A stretch of 64,000 bases of DNA from Streptomyces sp. SID12501. GTDB lineage: Bacteria; Actinomycetota; Actinomycetes; Streptomycetales; Streptomycetaceae. The stretch lies in the NCBI RefSeq assembly GCF_010550245.1, contig NZ_JAAGLU010000017.1, forward strand, positions 1 to 64,000. The letters are read 5' to 3'. Made by a program: the position numbers and the translations under genes. Shown piece by piece: positions 17,187 through 25,502 of the stretch. The notes under the pieces are model-generated. The model was not told the DNA's origin. It ran no database searches and saw only the letters and a list, made by a program, of their open reading frames with translations. Position 1 is the stretch's first letter; each line of letters begins with the position of its first letter.

Positions 17187-17495
17187 TCAACTGGCGGGCT
17201 CACGCGGAACGGTGACACGCGCGGTGCGGCGCTCCCCGTCGAGGACGCGCAGCGCACGCGCGAGCGTAGGGGCGTGCACCTCGGCCTCGCCCCGCTGATG
17301 CATCAACTCCAGCGCGTCGCGCAACGCCACCGCCTTGGCGACCAGCGCCTGCGCGGCCCGCAGGCCGCGGTACGTGTCGCCGTGGTACGCCGGGTTGATA
17401 CGGCCGAGCAGATCGGCCACTTCGAGGTAACGGTCGATCAACTCGCCCTCCGCACGCGTCAGGGCGGGCAGCGGAGGCAGTTCGGGCGGAAGCAT
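17187..17495 (-). CDS. Uncharacterised 102-residue protein following clpP
   Basis: The protein starts at the ATG at 17495, only seven bases after the clpP stop on the same strand, so the two are almost certainly cotranscribed. It is largely helical in appearance, with 'LTRAEGELIDRYLEVADLLG' and 'LRAAQALVAKAVALRDALEL' as amphipathic helices, and has no signal peptide or membrane segment. I do not recognise a named family. Tight linkage to a ClpP suggests an adaptor or regulatory role, which is inference only. Confidence 0.75.
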   Translation of the reverse strand: MLPPELPPLPALTRAEGELIDRYLEVADLLGRINPAYHGDTYRGLRAAQALVAKAVALRDALELMHQRGEAEVHAPTLARALRVLDGERRTARVTVPREPAS

Positions 17496-17502
17496 CGGCG
17501 GC

Positions 17503-18147
17503 TCACCTCGTGCCGGGGGAGGGGGGCGAGGACTTGCGGCTGGGCACGATCCGGTCCACGAGGCCGTACTCCAGGGCGGCTTGGGCATCGAGGATCTTGT
17601 CCCGCTCGATGTCCGCGGCGACCTGCTCAGGGCTCTGTCCGGTGTGCCGTACGAGCAGTTCCTCCAGCAGATTACGGACCCGGCCCAACTCCCGGGCCTG
17701 AATGGCGAGATCGCTGGCCTGTCCATGGATCGGCTCGGACAGTGAGGGCTGGTGGATGAGCACCCGGGCCCCCGGCAGCGCGCTGCGCTTGCCCGGCGTG
17801 CCCGCCGCCAGCAGTACGGCCGCCGCGGAGGCCGCCTGCCCCAGGCAGATCGTCTCCACCTCGCAGGTGACGTACTGCATCGTGTCGTAGATCGCCGTCA
17901 TCGCACTGAACGAGCCGCCGGGGGAGTTGATGTAGAGCGAGATGTCCCGGTCCGGCGCGAGGTATTCGAGATGCATGAACTGGGCCATCACGTCGTTCGC
18001 CGAGATGTCGTCGACCGGCGTCCCGAGAAAGACGATCCGCTCCTCCAGGAGCTTCGAGTACGGATCCAGTGTCCGGCTCCCCGCACTGGTTCGTTCGGTG
18101 AACTCGGGCAGGACGTAGCGGGCTGACGGGTCGTCGCTGTCGTTCAT
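17503..18147 (-). CDS. clpP: ATP-dependent Clp protease proteolytic subunit (accessory ClpP)
   Basis: A 214-residue ClpP-type serine peptidase with a complete triad: Ser107 in 'GQAASAAA', His132 in 'VLIHQPS' and Asp183 in 'ERDKIL'. 'LYINSPGGS' (71-79) is the usual oxyanion-region motif. Streptomyces carry several ClpP copies. This one stands alone, without a second clpP or a clpX/clpC neighbour, which points to an accessory copy rather than the essential clpP1P2 pair. The start is the ATG at 18147 with GAGGAGG upstream. A longer frame to 18405 lacks family residues. An inverted repeat TGTAC-N5-GTACA lies about 35 bases upstream. Confidence 0.92.
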   Translation of the reverse strand: MNDSDDPSARYVLPEFTERTSAGSRTLDPYSKLLEERIVFLGTPVDDISANDVMAQFMHLEYLAPDRDISLYINSPGGSFSAMTAIYDTMQYVTCEVETICLGQAASAAAVLLAAGTPGKRSALPGARVLIHQPSLSEPIHGQASDLAIQARELGRVRNLLEELLVRHTGQSPEQVAADIERDKILDAQAALEYGLVDRIVPSRKSSPPSPGTR

Positions 18148-18180
18148 GGCGCGCGCCTCCTCGATGGCTTCCGTAAAAAA

Positions 18181-18195
18181 TGTACAGGACGTACA
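18181..18195. promoter_or_regulatory. Inverted repeat TGTAC-AGGAC-GTACA before clpP
   Basis: Perfect 5-bp arms lie 34 bases upstream of the clpP start. The same sequence also gives two direct TGTAC copies on the minus strand. It could be the operator of a dedicated Clp regulator. It is not the palindrome I know for PopR or ClgR. Confidence 0.35.
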
Positions 18196-18403
18196 GAGTT
18201 CGGCGCGAGGGCTCCGCGAGGTGCTCGCTGACAGCGAAAACCCCGGGGGTGCGCTGCTCCACGGGGTTCTCGGTGCCGGCTTCGGGCGGAGGTCGGGTGA
18301 GCGGACCTCGGCCCTTCTGCGGGGGCGTCGGAGGGCGGGGCCAGGGCCTGCCGGGCCCCACGTCCGCGGCCTGATCCGCCGGGCAGGCCCTAGGCTGGAA
18401 CAC

Positions 18404-18679
18404 ATGGCCTACGAGATTCCGGTGACGCAAGCCAGGGCTGAACTCGCCGACCTGATCAACAAGGTGGTGTACGGCGGTGAGCGCGTCGTCGTGACGCGGC
18501 ACGGCAAGCCCCTCGTCGCCCTGGTCTCCGCAGCCGATCTGGAACGCCTCGACGAGCTGGACGCGGCGGAGGAGCACGTCGTCAGCGCGGTCTCCAGCGT
18601 CAGGGAGGCCGCTGCCGGGCCCGTCGAACGGCAGAGGTTCGGCATCGCGGCGGAGCATCGCGGGTCCGGAGCGCGCTGA
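18404..18679 (+). CDS. Phd/YefM-family antitoxin-like protein, orphan
   Basis: A 91-residue protein beginning 'MAYEIPVTQARAELADLINK' and continuing 'GERVVVTRHGKPLVALVS', the classic Phd/YefM fold that binds DNA and, in type II systems, neutralises a RelE/Doc/PIN-type toxin. No toxin gene follows: the next 110 bases hold a terminator. It is therefore an orphan, perhaps used only as a DNA-binding regulator. A -10 box TAGGCT at 18391-18396 ends seven bases before the ATG, so the mRNA is probably leaderless. The C-terminal 20 residues are variable. Confidence 0.85.
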   Translation: MAYEIPVTQARAELADLINKVVYGGERVVVTRHGKPLVALVSAADLERLDELDAAEEHVVSAVSSVREAAAGPVERQRFGIAAEHRGSGAR

Positions 18680-18730
18680 GCGCGCTCAGCGGTCGGACGG
18701 GCCGGCGGATGAGGGGGACTGCGCGAGAAC

Positions 18731-18770
18731 GGCCGGGTGCCCCCATCCGCTGCGGCGGGGGCACCCGGCC
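18731..18770. terminator. Strong hairpin terminator between convergent genes
   Basis: Arms GGCCGGGTGCCCCC (18731-18744) and the complement (18757-18770) form a perfect 14-bp stem with a 12-base loop between the antitoxin gene and the convergent membrane-protein gene. A separate 16-bp palindrome GCTGAGCGCGCTCAGC (18675-18690) overlaps the antitoxin stop. Confidence 0.75.
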
Positions 18771-18801
18771 GCCGGTCCGGGCCCGGTTTCGGTGTGGGCG
18801 G

Positions 18802-19839
18802 TCAGGTCAGCAGAGCGGGTTCCCGCTCGGCGGCGGCCGTCATCGGCTCGCTGTTCCCGTCCTCCGTACGGCGCCTGAGCGCGCTGCCCAGCAGGACCGC
18901 GCCGAGGCCGAGCGCCGCCCACCAGGTCAGGGTCAGGGCGGGCCCCAGGGCCGCCGCGCCGTCGAAGAACGACACCGAGCGGAGCAGGGAGGCGCCCGCA
19001 CCCGGCGGCAGCCACTGGCCGATCGTGCCGACGGGGTGGGGCAGCAGTCGAGGGGCACTGGAAGCGCCGGAGAAGGGGTTGCCGGGCAGGACGACGGTCA
19101 GGCCGCCGAGGCCGATTCCCGCGGTGCCCAGCAGTGCGGCGAGTCCGGCGACCGCGCCGCTCACGGCGAGTGTCGTCAGTCCCAGCGCGGCGGCCTCCGC
19201 CCACCAGTCGCCGGTGAGCACGCCGAGCCAGCTGTGCGCGAGCGCGGCGGCGACGACACCGACCAGCGCGCCGGCGGCAAGCAGCGCACCGGCCGCCCGT
19301 ACCCCGCGCAGGCCGAGCAGGGTGACCACGGCGCCGGCGGCCACACCGGCGAGAGCCAGCGGCAGCAGGCTCGCGCCGAAGGCGGCGCCGCGCGGGTCGT
19401 TCGCGGCGGAGGGGACGACGTCGACGGTCCTGACCTGAGCGCCGGATCCACCGGACCGCGCCGCCTGTTCGGTCACCGCCTGCTGGAGGAGCTGGGCGAC
19501 GACGGGGCTCGCGGCCGACGCGGTGAGCAGCTCGGGGCCCTGGGCGGTGACGACCACGGCACCGTATACGGTCCGGTTCTCGATGGCGTCGCGGGCGGCG
19601 GCCTCGTCGGCGTAACGGTGGATCTCGAAGGCACCCTCGTGGGCGGCCAGTTGCCGCTCCATCTGTGTGACCGCGGTGGCCGGGCCCGCCACGCCGAGCG
19701 GCAGGTCGCGGGGTGCGAGGCGAGCGGCGGGCCAGGCGAAGGCCCAGAGTGCCGGCGCGGCCAGGACGGGGACCAGGACGATGACGGCGATCAGGTGGTG
19801 GCGGTGCCCCTGGGCGGTCGCAGTGGCATTGGTGGACAT
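18802..19839 (-). CDS. Multi-pass membrane protein, ABC-2 permease-like
   Basis: A 345-residue protein. It has one N-terminal transmembrane helix (about 16-38), an extracytoplasmic domain of roughly 110 residues, and about six C-terminal helices ending in a charged tail. The architecture resembles YhgE/ABC-2-type export proteins of the kind controlled by adjacent TetR repressors. No ATPase gene is nearby. It diverges from the TetR gene at 19945, and the 105-base gap holds two near-identical operator copies, one before each gene, so it is the likely regulated target. The transported substrate is unknown. Confidence 0.75.
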   Translation of the reverse strand: MSTNATATAQGHRHHLIAVIVLVPVLAAPALWAFAWPAARLAPRDLPLGVAGPATAVTQMERQLAAHEGAFEIHRYADEAAARDAIENRTVYGAVVVTAQGPELLTASAASPVVAQLLQQAVTEQAARSGGSGAQVRTVDVVPSAANDPRGAAFGASLLPLALAGVAAGAVVTLLGLRGVRAAGALLAAGALVGVVAAALAHSWLGVLTGDWWAEAAALGLTTLAVSGAVAGLAALLGTAGIGLGGLTVVLPGNPFSGASSAPRLLPHPVGTIGQWLPPGAGASLLRSVSFFDGAAALGPALTLTWWAALGLGAVLLGSALRRRTEDGNSEPMTAAAEREPALLT

Positions 19840-19860
19840 GGTTTCCCTCGAATCTAAAAA

Positions 19861-19934
19861 GAAGGATCGTTCGTTTTAGGAGTCATCACCGTCCTGCGGG
19901 CAGCTCGTCTTGTCAAGAAGGAATGTTCGTTCTA
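19861..19934. promoter_or_regulatory. Twin TetR operators between membrane-protein gene and tetR
   Basis: GAAGGATCGTTCGTTTTA (19861-19878) and GAAGGAATGTTCGTTCTA (19917-19934) match at 15 of 18 positions, 56 bases apart. The second lies between a -35 TTGTCA (19910-19915) and a -10 TACTTT (19933-19938) of the tetR promoter with 17-base spacing, an arrangement suited to autorepression. The first sits in front of the divergent gene. Confidence 0.7.
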
Positions 19935-19944
19935 CTTTGTGGGC

Positions 19945-20595
19945 ATGGCCCGTGTATCCCAGGAACACCTCGACGCCCGACGCCGTCAGATCCTCGACGG
20001 GGCGGCACTCTGCTTCGCACGGGGCGGCTTTCACGCCACGTCGATGCAGGACGTGCTCAAGGAGGTCGACCTCTCCGCCGGGGCCGTCTACCGCTACTTC
20101 ACCGGCAAGGAGGAGCTGATCGCCGCCATCGTCATCGAGGTGCTGCAGGAGGTCGGGGACGCCTTCGAGACCGCGGGCGAGCAGAGCCCGCCTCCGGCGC
20201 CGGACGTGATCGTGGGTGAGGTGATGGGCAGGATGCTGGGCCTGCGGCCGGGGCTGGCGCACGAGGGGGCAGCCGTCTTCCCCCGGCTGATCGTCCAGGT
20301 GTGGGCCGAGACATTGCGCGACGGCGAACTGTCGAAGGTGCTCAACGAGGGCTACGCCAAGGTCCGTGAGCCCTGGGTGCGGCTGGTCGAGCGCTATCAG
20401 GAAGCCGGGATGATGCGGGCCGACGTACCGGCCGAGAGCGTCGCACGGACCATGATCGCTGCGGCCCAGGGCTTCATCGCGCAGATGGCCCTCTTCGGGG
20501 GCGCGCCGATGGAAGTGCTTCAGGATGGAATTCGCGGTCTGATGAGCATGGGCGGGCCCGCCCCGCGTGCCCCGGGTGGATCACGGGCCGGTTAA
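19945..20595 (+). CDS. TetR-family transcriptional repressor
   Basis: A 216-residue regulator with an N-terminal HTH ('ARRRQILDGAALCFARGGFH' then 'ATSMQDVLKEVDLSAGAVYR') and a helical ligand domain. The ATG at 19945 falls about seven bases after a good -10 box, so the transcript is probably leaderless. An in-frame GTG two codons upstream is less likely. It should repress itself and the divergent membrane-protein gene through the twin operators. The inducer is unknown. Confidence 0.9.
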   Translation: MARVSQEHLDARRRQILDGAALCFARGGFHATSMQDVLKEVDLSAGAVYRYFTGKEELIAAIVIEVLQEVGDAFETAGEQSPPPAPDVIVGEVMGRMLGLRPGLAHEGAAVFPRLIVQVWAETLRDGELSKVLNEGYAKVREPWVRLVERYQEAGMMRADVPAESVARTMIAAAQGFIAQMALFGGAPMEVLQDGIRGLMSMGGPAPRAPGGSRAG

Positions 20596-20707
20596 CGTCC
20601 TTGAAACTCCGGCCAACTAGCGTGCCCATCTCGCCACCAGCGGTTTTGGTGGCATCGGGCCAACCGGACCCCGCACGGTCCGGAGCGAGGATGTGAGGTG
20701 GGAAGCC

Positions 20708-21010
20708 GTGCAACTGACCCCGCACGAGCAGGAGAGGCTGCTGATCCATGTGGCGGCGGACGTGGCCGAGAAGCGCCGGGCCCGTGGGCTCAGGCTGAAC
20801 CATCCCGAGGCGGTCGCGCTGATCACCTCGCACATCCTCGAGGGCGCCCGTGACGGACGTACGGTCGCCGAGCTGATGTCCTCCGGACGGACGCTGCTGG
20901 CCAGGGAGGACGTCATGGAGGGCATCCCCGAGATGATCCATGACGTCCAGGTCGAGGCGACCTTCCCGGACGGCACCAAGCTCGTCACCGTCCACGACCC
21001 GATCGTCTGA
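20708..21010 (+). CDS. ureA: Urease gamma subunit
   Basis: A 100-residue subunit with the typical start 'MQLTPHEQERLLIHVAADVA' and 'GLRLNHPEAVALITSHI'. It forms the urease apoenzyme with UreB and UreC. The GTG at 20708 is chosen because it restores the family N-terminus. The frame extends five codons upstream to 20693. It is the first gene of ureABCFGD. Confidence 0.96.
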   Translation: MQLTPHEQERLLIHVAADVAEKRRARGLRLNHPEAVALITSHILEGARDGRTVAELMSSGRTLLAREDVMEGIPEMIHDVQVEATFPDGTKLVTVHDPIV

Positions 21011-21024
21011 GGGGCGGGACTGCC

Positions 21025-21336
21025 GTGATTCCCGGAGAGATCCTGTTCGCCGACGGACCCGTTGTGTACAACGAGGGCCGCGAGGTCACGTCGATGACCG
21101 TGCTGAACGCCGCCGACCGGCCCGTCCAGGTCGGATCCCACTACCACTTCGCCGAGGCCAATCCCGGCCTGGAGTTCGACCGCGCGGCAGCGCGCGGCAA
21201 GCGGCTCAACATCGCCGCCGGCACCGCCGTACGCTTCGAACCCGGGATCCCCGTCGACGTCCAACTCGTTCCGCTCGCCGGCGCGCGCATCGTGCCCGGA
21301 CTGCGCGGGGAGACCGGAGGTGCCCTCGATGCCTGA
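21025..21336 (+). CDS. ureB: Urease beta subunit
   Basis: A 103-residue subunit with 'MIPGEILFADGPVVYNEGRE', 'VGSHYHFAEANPGLEFDRA' and 'GTAVRFEPG', all typical of UreB. It uses a GTG start 14 bases after the ureA stop. Its end overlaps the ureC start by eight bases, indicating translational coupling. The A and B subunits are separate, as in most actinomycetes. Confidence 0.96.
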   Translation: MIPGEILFADGPVVYNEGREVTSMTVLNAADRPVQVGSHYHFAEANPGLEFDRAAARGKRLNIAAGTAVRFEPGIPVDVQLVPLAGARIVPGLRGETGGALDA

Positions 21337-23050
21337 GATCTCGCGTGCCGCGTACGCCGACCTGTTCGGCCCCACCACCGGCGACCGTATCCGGCTCGCG
21401 GACACCGACCTGCTGATCGAGATCGAGGAGGACCGCAGCGGCGGTCCCGGTCTCGCCGGTGACGAGGCGGTGTTCGGCGGCGGCAAGGTCATCCGCGAAT
21501 CCATGGGCCAGGCCCGCGCTACGCGCGCAGACGGCACCCCGGACACGGTCATCACGGGCGCGGTGATCGTCGACCACTGGGGCATCGTCAAGGCCGACAT
21601 CGGCATCCGCGACGGCCGCATCACCGGCATCGGCAAGGCGGGCAACCCCGACACGATGGACGGGATCCACCCCGACCTGGTCATCGGTCCGGAGACCGAG
21701 ATCATCGCGGGCAACGGCCGGATCGTGACGGCGGGTGCCATCGACGCGCACGTCCACCTGATCTGCCCGCAGATCGCCGACGAGGCGCTCGCGTCGGGCA
21801 TCACGACCATCGTAGGTGGCGGTACGGGCCCGGCCGAGGGTTCGAAGGCGACCACGGTGACCCCCGGTCCCTGGCACCTCGCCCGGATGCTGGAGGCGAT
21901 GGAGCAGTACCCGCTCAACTTCGGCCTGCTCGGCAAGGGCAACACCGTCTCGCACGACGCGATGCTCTCCCAGATCCGCGGCGGCGCCCTCGGCCTGAAG
22001 ATCCACGAGGACTGGGGCTCGACCCCGGCCGCCATCGACGCGGCCCTGACCGTCGCCGACCGGACGGGCATCCAGGTCGCCATCCACACGGACACCCTCA
22101 ACGAGGCCGGTTTCGTCGCCGACACGCTCGCCGCGATCGCGGGCCGCGGCATCCACGCCTACCACACCGAGGGTGCGGGCGGCGGGCACGCGCCGGACAT
22201 CATGTCCGTGGTCTCCGAGCCGCACGTACTGCCGAGTTCGACCAACCCGACGCGGCCGTACACCGTCAACACCGCCGACGAACACCTCGACATGCTGATG
22301 GTCTGCCACCACCTGAACCCGTCGGTGCCGGAGGACCTGGCGTTCGCCGAGTCACGCATCCGGCCGTCGACGATCGGCGCGGAGGACATCCTGCACGACC
22401 TGGGCGCGATCTCGATCATCTCGTCCGACGCGCAGGCCATGGGACGGGTCGGCGAGGTCATCATGCGGACCTGGCAGACGGCCCATGTGATGAAGCGGCG
22501 GCGGGGCGCTCTGCCGGGTGACGGCAGCGCCGACAACCATCGAGTACGTCGCTATGTCGCCAAGTACACGATCAACCCGGCCCTCGCACAGGGTCTCGCG
22601 CGGGAGATCGGCTCGGTGGAGACGGGCAAGCTCGCCGACCTGGTCCTCTGGGAGCCCGCGTTCTTCGGGGTGAAGCCGCATCTCGTCATCAAGGGCGGGC
22701 AGATCGCCTACGCGCAGATGGGCGACGCGAACGCCTCGATCCCCACTCCGCAGCCGATCCTGCCCCGGCCGATGTTCGGGGCGATCGGGCGGGCGCCGGC
22801 GTCCAACTCGTTCAACTTCGTCGCCCAGTTGGCGATCGACGACGGGCTGCCCGAACGGCTTCGGCTCGGTAAGCGGTTCGTGGCGATCGAGTCGACCCGG
22901 GCGGTGACCAAGGCCGACATGCGGGAGAACGACGCGCGTCCGGACGTACGGATCAACCCCGACAGCTTCGCCGTGCACATCGACGGGGAGCTGGTCGAGG
23001 CCACGCCGGCCGCCGAACTGCCCATGGCCCAGCGCTACTTCCTCTTCTGA
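21329..23050 (+). CDS. ureC: Urease alpha (catalytic) subunit
   Basis: A 573-residue nickel enzyme that hydrolyses urea to ammonia and carbamate. Metal-site and catalytic motifs are all present: 'AIDAHVHLICP' (His-X-His), 'GALGLKIHEDWG' with the carbamylated Lys, 'VAIHTDTLNE', 'HTEGAGGGHAPDI', the flap His in 'MVCHHLNPS', and Asp in 'SSDAQAMGRVGE'. The ATG at 21329 follows GGAGG at nine bases. Length is normal for the family, so the enzyme should be functional once loaded with nickel by UreF, UreG and UreD. Confidence 0.97.
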   Translation: MPEISRAAYADLFGPTTGDRIRLADTDLLIEIEEDRSGGPGLAGDEAVFGGGKVIRESMGQARATRADGTPDTVITGAVIVDHWGIVKADIGIRDGRITGIGKAGNPDTMDGIHPDLVIGPETEIIAGNGRIVTAGAIDAHVHLICPQIADEALASGITTIVGGGTGPAEGSKATTVTPGPWHLARMLEAMEQYPLNFGLLGKGNTVSHDAMLSQIRGGALGLKIHEDWGSTPAAIDAALTVADRTGIQVAIHTDTLNEAGFVADTLAAIAGRGIHAYHTEGAGGGHAPDIMSVVSEPHVLPSSTNPTRPYTVNTADEHLDMLMVCHHLNPSVPEDLAFAESRIRPSTIGAEDILHDLGAISIISSDAQAMGRVGEVIMRTWQTAHVMKRRRGALPGDGSADNHRVRRYVAKYTINPALAQGLAREIGSVETGKLADLVLWEPAFFGVKPHLVIKGGQIAYAQMGDANASIPTPQPILPRPMFGAIGRAPASNSFNFVAQLAIDDGLPERLRLGKRFVAIESTRAVTKADMRENDARPDVRINPDSFAVHIDGELVEATPAAELPMAQRYFLF

Positions 23051-23063
23051 TGAGGAGGTTTCG

Positions 23064-23741
23064 ATGAGCAGGGCAGCGCTGCTCGTCCTGGCCGACGGCC
23101 GCTTCCCCGCCGGAGGGCACGCGCACTCCGGCGGGGCCGAGGCCGCCGTCAAGGCGGGGCGTGTCACTGGGGCCGCGAGCCTGGAGGAGTTCTGCCGGGG
23201 CCGACTGCACACGACGGGGCTGGTGTCGGCCTCGCTCGCCGCGGCCGCGGCGCTGGGTGTCGATCCGGTTGCGCTCGACGATGCGGCGGACGCGCGGACG
23301 CCGTCGCCGGCGTTGCGCGTCGCCGCGCGCAAGCTGGGACGGCAGCTGATGCGGGCGGCGCGGGCGACCTGGCCGTCGGCCGAACTCGACGCGTTGGCAA
23401 GGGAGTTCCCCAAGGGGGCGCATCAGCCGGTGGTGCTGGGGCTCACGGCGCGGGCGGCGGGGCTGGGGCCGGAGGACGCGGCGTACTGCTCCGTGTACGA
23501 GAGCGTCAGCGGGCCTGCGACGGCGGTTGTGCGGTTGCTGAGCCTTGATCCGTTCGATGCGACCGGGGCGCTGGCCCGGTTGGCGCCGGAACTGGATCGC
23601 GTCGCGGACCGGGCGGTGGAGGCGGCTCGGGAGGTGGGGGCCGGGGGTGGGGTCGACGCGTTGCCCGCGGCTTCCGCGCCGATGCTGGAGGTGGGGGCGG
23701 AGGGGCATGCGGGGTGGGCGGTGCGGCTGTTCGCGTCATAG
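23064..23741 (+). CDS. ureF: Urease accessory protein UreF
   Basis: A 225-residue nickel-insertion chaperone with 'LADGRFPAGGHAHSGGAEAA' near the N-terminus and the conserved 'AYCSVYESVSGPATAVVRLL'. It bridges UreD (UreH) and the UreG GTPase in the activation complex. GAGGAGG lies six bases before the ATG. It sits 13 bases after ureC. The 115-base gap to ureG holds a 5-bp tandem repeat. Confidence 0.92.
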   Translation: MSRAALLVLADGRFPAGGHAHSGGAEAAVKAGRVTGAASLEEFCRGRLHTTGLVSASLAAAAALGVDPVALDDAADARTPSPALRVAARKLGRQLMRAARATWPSAELDALAREFPKGAHQPVVLGLTARAAGLGPEDAAYCSVYESVSGPATAVVRLLSLDPFDATGALARLAPELDRVADRAVEAAREVGAGGGVDALPAASAPMLEVGAEGHAGWAVRLFAS

Positions 23742-23765
23742 GGGTTGCTCGCCCCCGCCACACTT

Positions 23766-23800
23766 ACCCGTCCCGTCCCGTCCCATCCCGTCCCATCCCG
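23766..23800. repeat. Pentanucleotide tandem repeat between ureF and ureG
   Basis: Seven units of the form (T/A)CCC(G/A) run from 23766 to 23800, followed by GGGGG. The repeat is in the untranslated gap, where length changes could alter the ureG leader or read-through. Confidence 0.85.
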
Positions 23801-23856
23801 GGGGATGAGGACCAGCACATACGCAACAGCACAAACCAGAACAGGAGCCGCTCCCC

Positions 23857-24537
23857 ATGCACCTCGACCACTCCCACCCCCAAGCCGGCACGGCCGTGGG
23901 CGCGGACGCGCACCGTCCCGACGGCACCCGCCGTGCGCTTCGCATCGGCCTCGGCGGGCCCGTGGGGTCCGGCAAGACCGCCACCGTCGCCGCCCTCTGC
24001 CGCACCCTGCGCGAAGAGCTGTCCCTCGCGGTCGTCACGAACGACATCTACACCCGTGAGGACGCCGAGTTCCTGCTGCGCGAGGCCGTGCTGCCCCCCG
24101 AGCGCATCACCGCCGTCGAAACAGGCGCCTGCCCGCACACCGCGATCCGCGACGACATCTCCGCCAACCTCGAAGCCGTCGAGGACCTGGAGGACGAGGT
24201 CGGGCCGCTCGACATCGTGCTCGTCGAGTCCGGCGGCGACAACCTCACCGCCACCTTCTCCAAGGGCCTCGTCGACGCGCAGATCTTCATCATCGACGTG
24301 GCCGGCGGCGACGACATCCCGCGCAAGGGCGGCCCCGGCGTCACCACCGCCGACCTGCTCGTCGTCAACAAGACCGACCTCGCGCCGTACGTCGGCTCAG
24401 ACCTCGGCCGGATGGCCGCCGACGCGAAGACTGCGCGCGGGGAGATGCCCGTCGTCTTCCAGTCGCTGCGCAGCGAGGCCGGGGTGGAGGACGTCGCCGC
24501 GTGGGTGCGGGCGCAGCTCGCGGCGTGGACGGCATGA
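23857..24537 (+). CDS. ureG: Urease accessory GTPase UreG
   Basis: A 226-residue SIMIBI GTPase with P-loop 'GPVGSGKT', the nickel-binding 'CPH' in 'ETGACPHTAIRDD', 'VESGGDNL' and 'NKTDLAPYVG'. It delivers nickel during urease activation. It begins with a short His-containing extension ('MHLDHSHPQAG'), perhaps a weak metal-binding tail, of interest because no ureE gene is present. The stop overlaps the ureD start (ATGA). Confidence 0.95.
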   Translation: MHLDHSHPQAGTAVGADAHRPDGTRRALRIGLGGPVGSGKTATVAALCRTLREELSLAVVTNDIYTREDAEFLLREAVLPPERITAVETGACPHTAIRDDISANLEAVEDLEDEVGPLDIVLVESGGDNLTATFSKGLVDAQIFIIDVAGGDDIPRKGGPGVTTADLLVVNKTDLAPYVGSDLGRMAADAKTARGEMPVVFQSLRSEAGVEDVAAWVRAQLAAWTA

Positions 24538-25304
24538 CCACCGGCGTACGGGCCACCGCGCGGATCGTCGCCCGGGCGGACGGCCGGGGCGGTACCGCTC
24601 TGCCGGTGCTCGAAGGTGACGGCCCGCTGGCCCTGCGCCGTATCCGCGCGCACGGCGACGAGGCCCGCGTCATGCTGGTCGGCGCGATGAGCGGCCCGCT
24701 CGGCGGCGACCACTTCACCGTCGAGGCGGAGGTGGCGGAGGGTGCCCGACTGCATCTGGCGTCCGCCGCGGCCACCATCGCACTGCCGGGCCAGGCGAAG
24801 GGCGAGGCCCGTTACGACGTACGGATCGGTGTCGCCGACGGCGGCGAACTCCGTTGGCTGCCCGAGCAGTTGATCTGTGCCCAGGGCAGTGAGCTGTACG
24901 TCGTAACGCGTGTCGATCTCGCGCCGGGCGCCCGGCTCGTGTTCCGCGAGGAGCAGGTGCTCGGGCGGTTCGGCGAGGAATCCGGACGGCTCGGCAGCCG
25001 CCTCACGGTGCGGGTCGGCGGGCGCGTCGTCCTCGACCAGGAGCTGGCCTGCGGTCCCGGAGCGCCGGGCGGCTGGGACGGGCCCGCCGTGCTGGCGGGA
25101 CACCGCGCTCTCGGGCAACTCGTCATCGTGCGGCCGGAGTTCGCGGACGCGCCGGTCGAAGCCCGGATGCTCGCGGAGGGCGCCGCGCTCATGCCGCTCG
25201 CCGGGCCCGCCGCGCTGGTGACGGCGGTCGCGCCGGACGCACTACGGCTGCGCCGGGTGCTGGACGAGGCGCTCGCGGCTCTGGAGACGGACCACCACAG
25301 CTGA
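24534..25304 (+). CDS. ureD: Urease accessory protein UreD (UreH)
   Basis: A 256-residue scaffold of the activation complex, recognised from 'LHLASAAATIALPGQ', 'RWLPEQLICAQGSELYVVTR' and 'REEQVLGRFGEESGRLGSRL'. The ATG at 24534 overlaps the ureG stop by four bases. An upstream in-frame start at 24501 would lie inside ureG without reason. It is the last gene of the urease operon. Confidence 0.92.
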   Translation: MTTGVRATARIVARADGRGGTALPVLEGDGPLALRRIRAHGDEARVMLVGAMSGPLGGDHFTVEAEVAEGARLHLASAAATIALPGQAKGEARYDVRIGVADGGELRWLPEQLICAQGSELYVVTRVDLAPGARLVFREEQVLGRFGEESGRLGSRLTVRVGGRVVLDQELACGPGAPGGWDGPAVLAGHRALGQLVIVRPEFADAPVEARMLAEGAALMPLAGPAALVTAVAPDALRLRRVLDEALAALETDHHS

Positions 25305-25502
25305 TCACCCGGGCCGGCGGACCCGTCCAGCGATCATGGAAAAGCCCCACATCGCACCGGATGTCCGCTGAGCGCAACGCTCCTCTCCGTTTATCGGATT
25401 GGCAAAGAAGGTCGTCCACCCCCTTTTCACAAGTCCCGCACAGCCGCAAGGATCCCCCTTACCAACCACGCAGAAGCAGAACTACATACGGGGAGACCCC
25501 AC

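Noticed and set aside
18404..18679. A complete type II toxin-antitoxin module
   Set aside because: No toxin-sized gene follows or precedes the antitoxin on the same strand. The next gene is convergent and a terminator intervenes.
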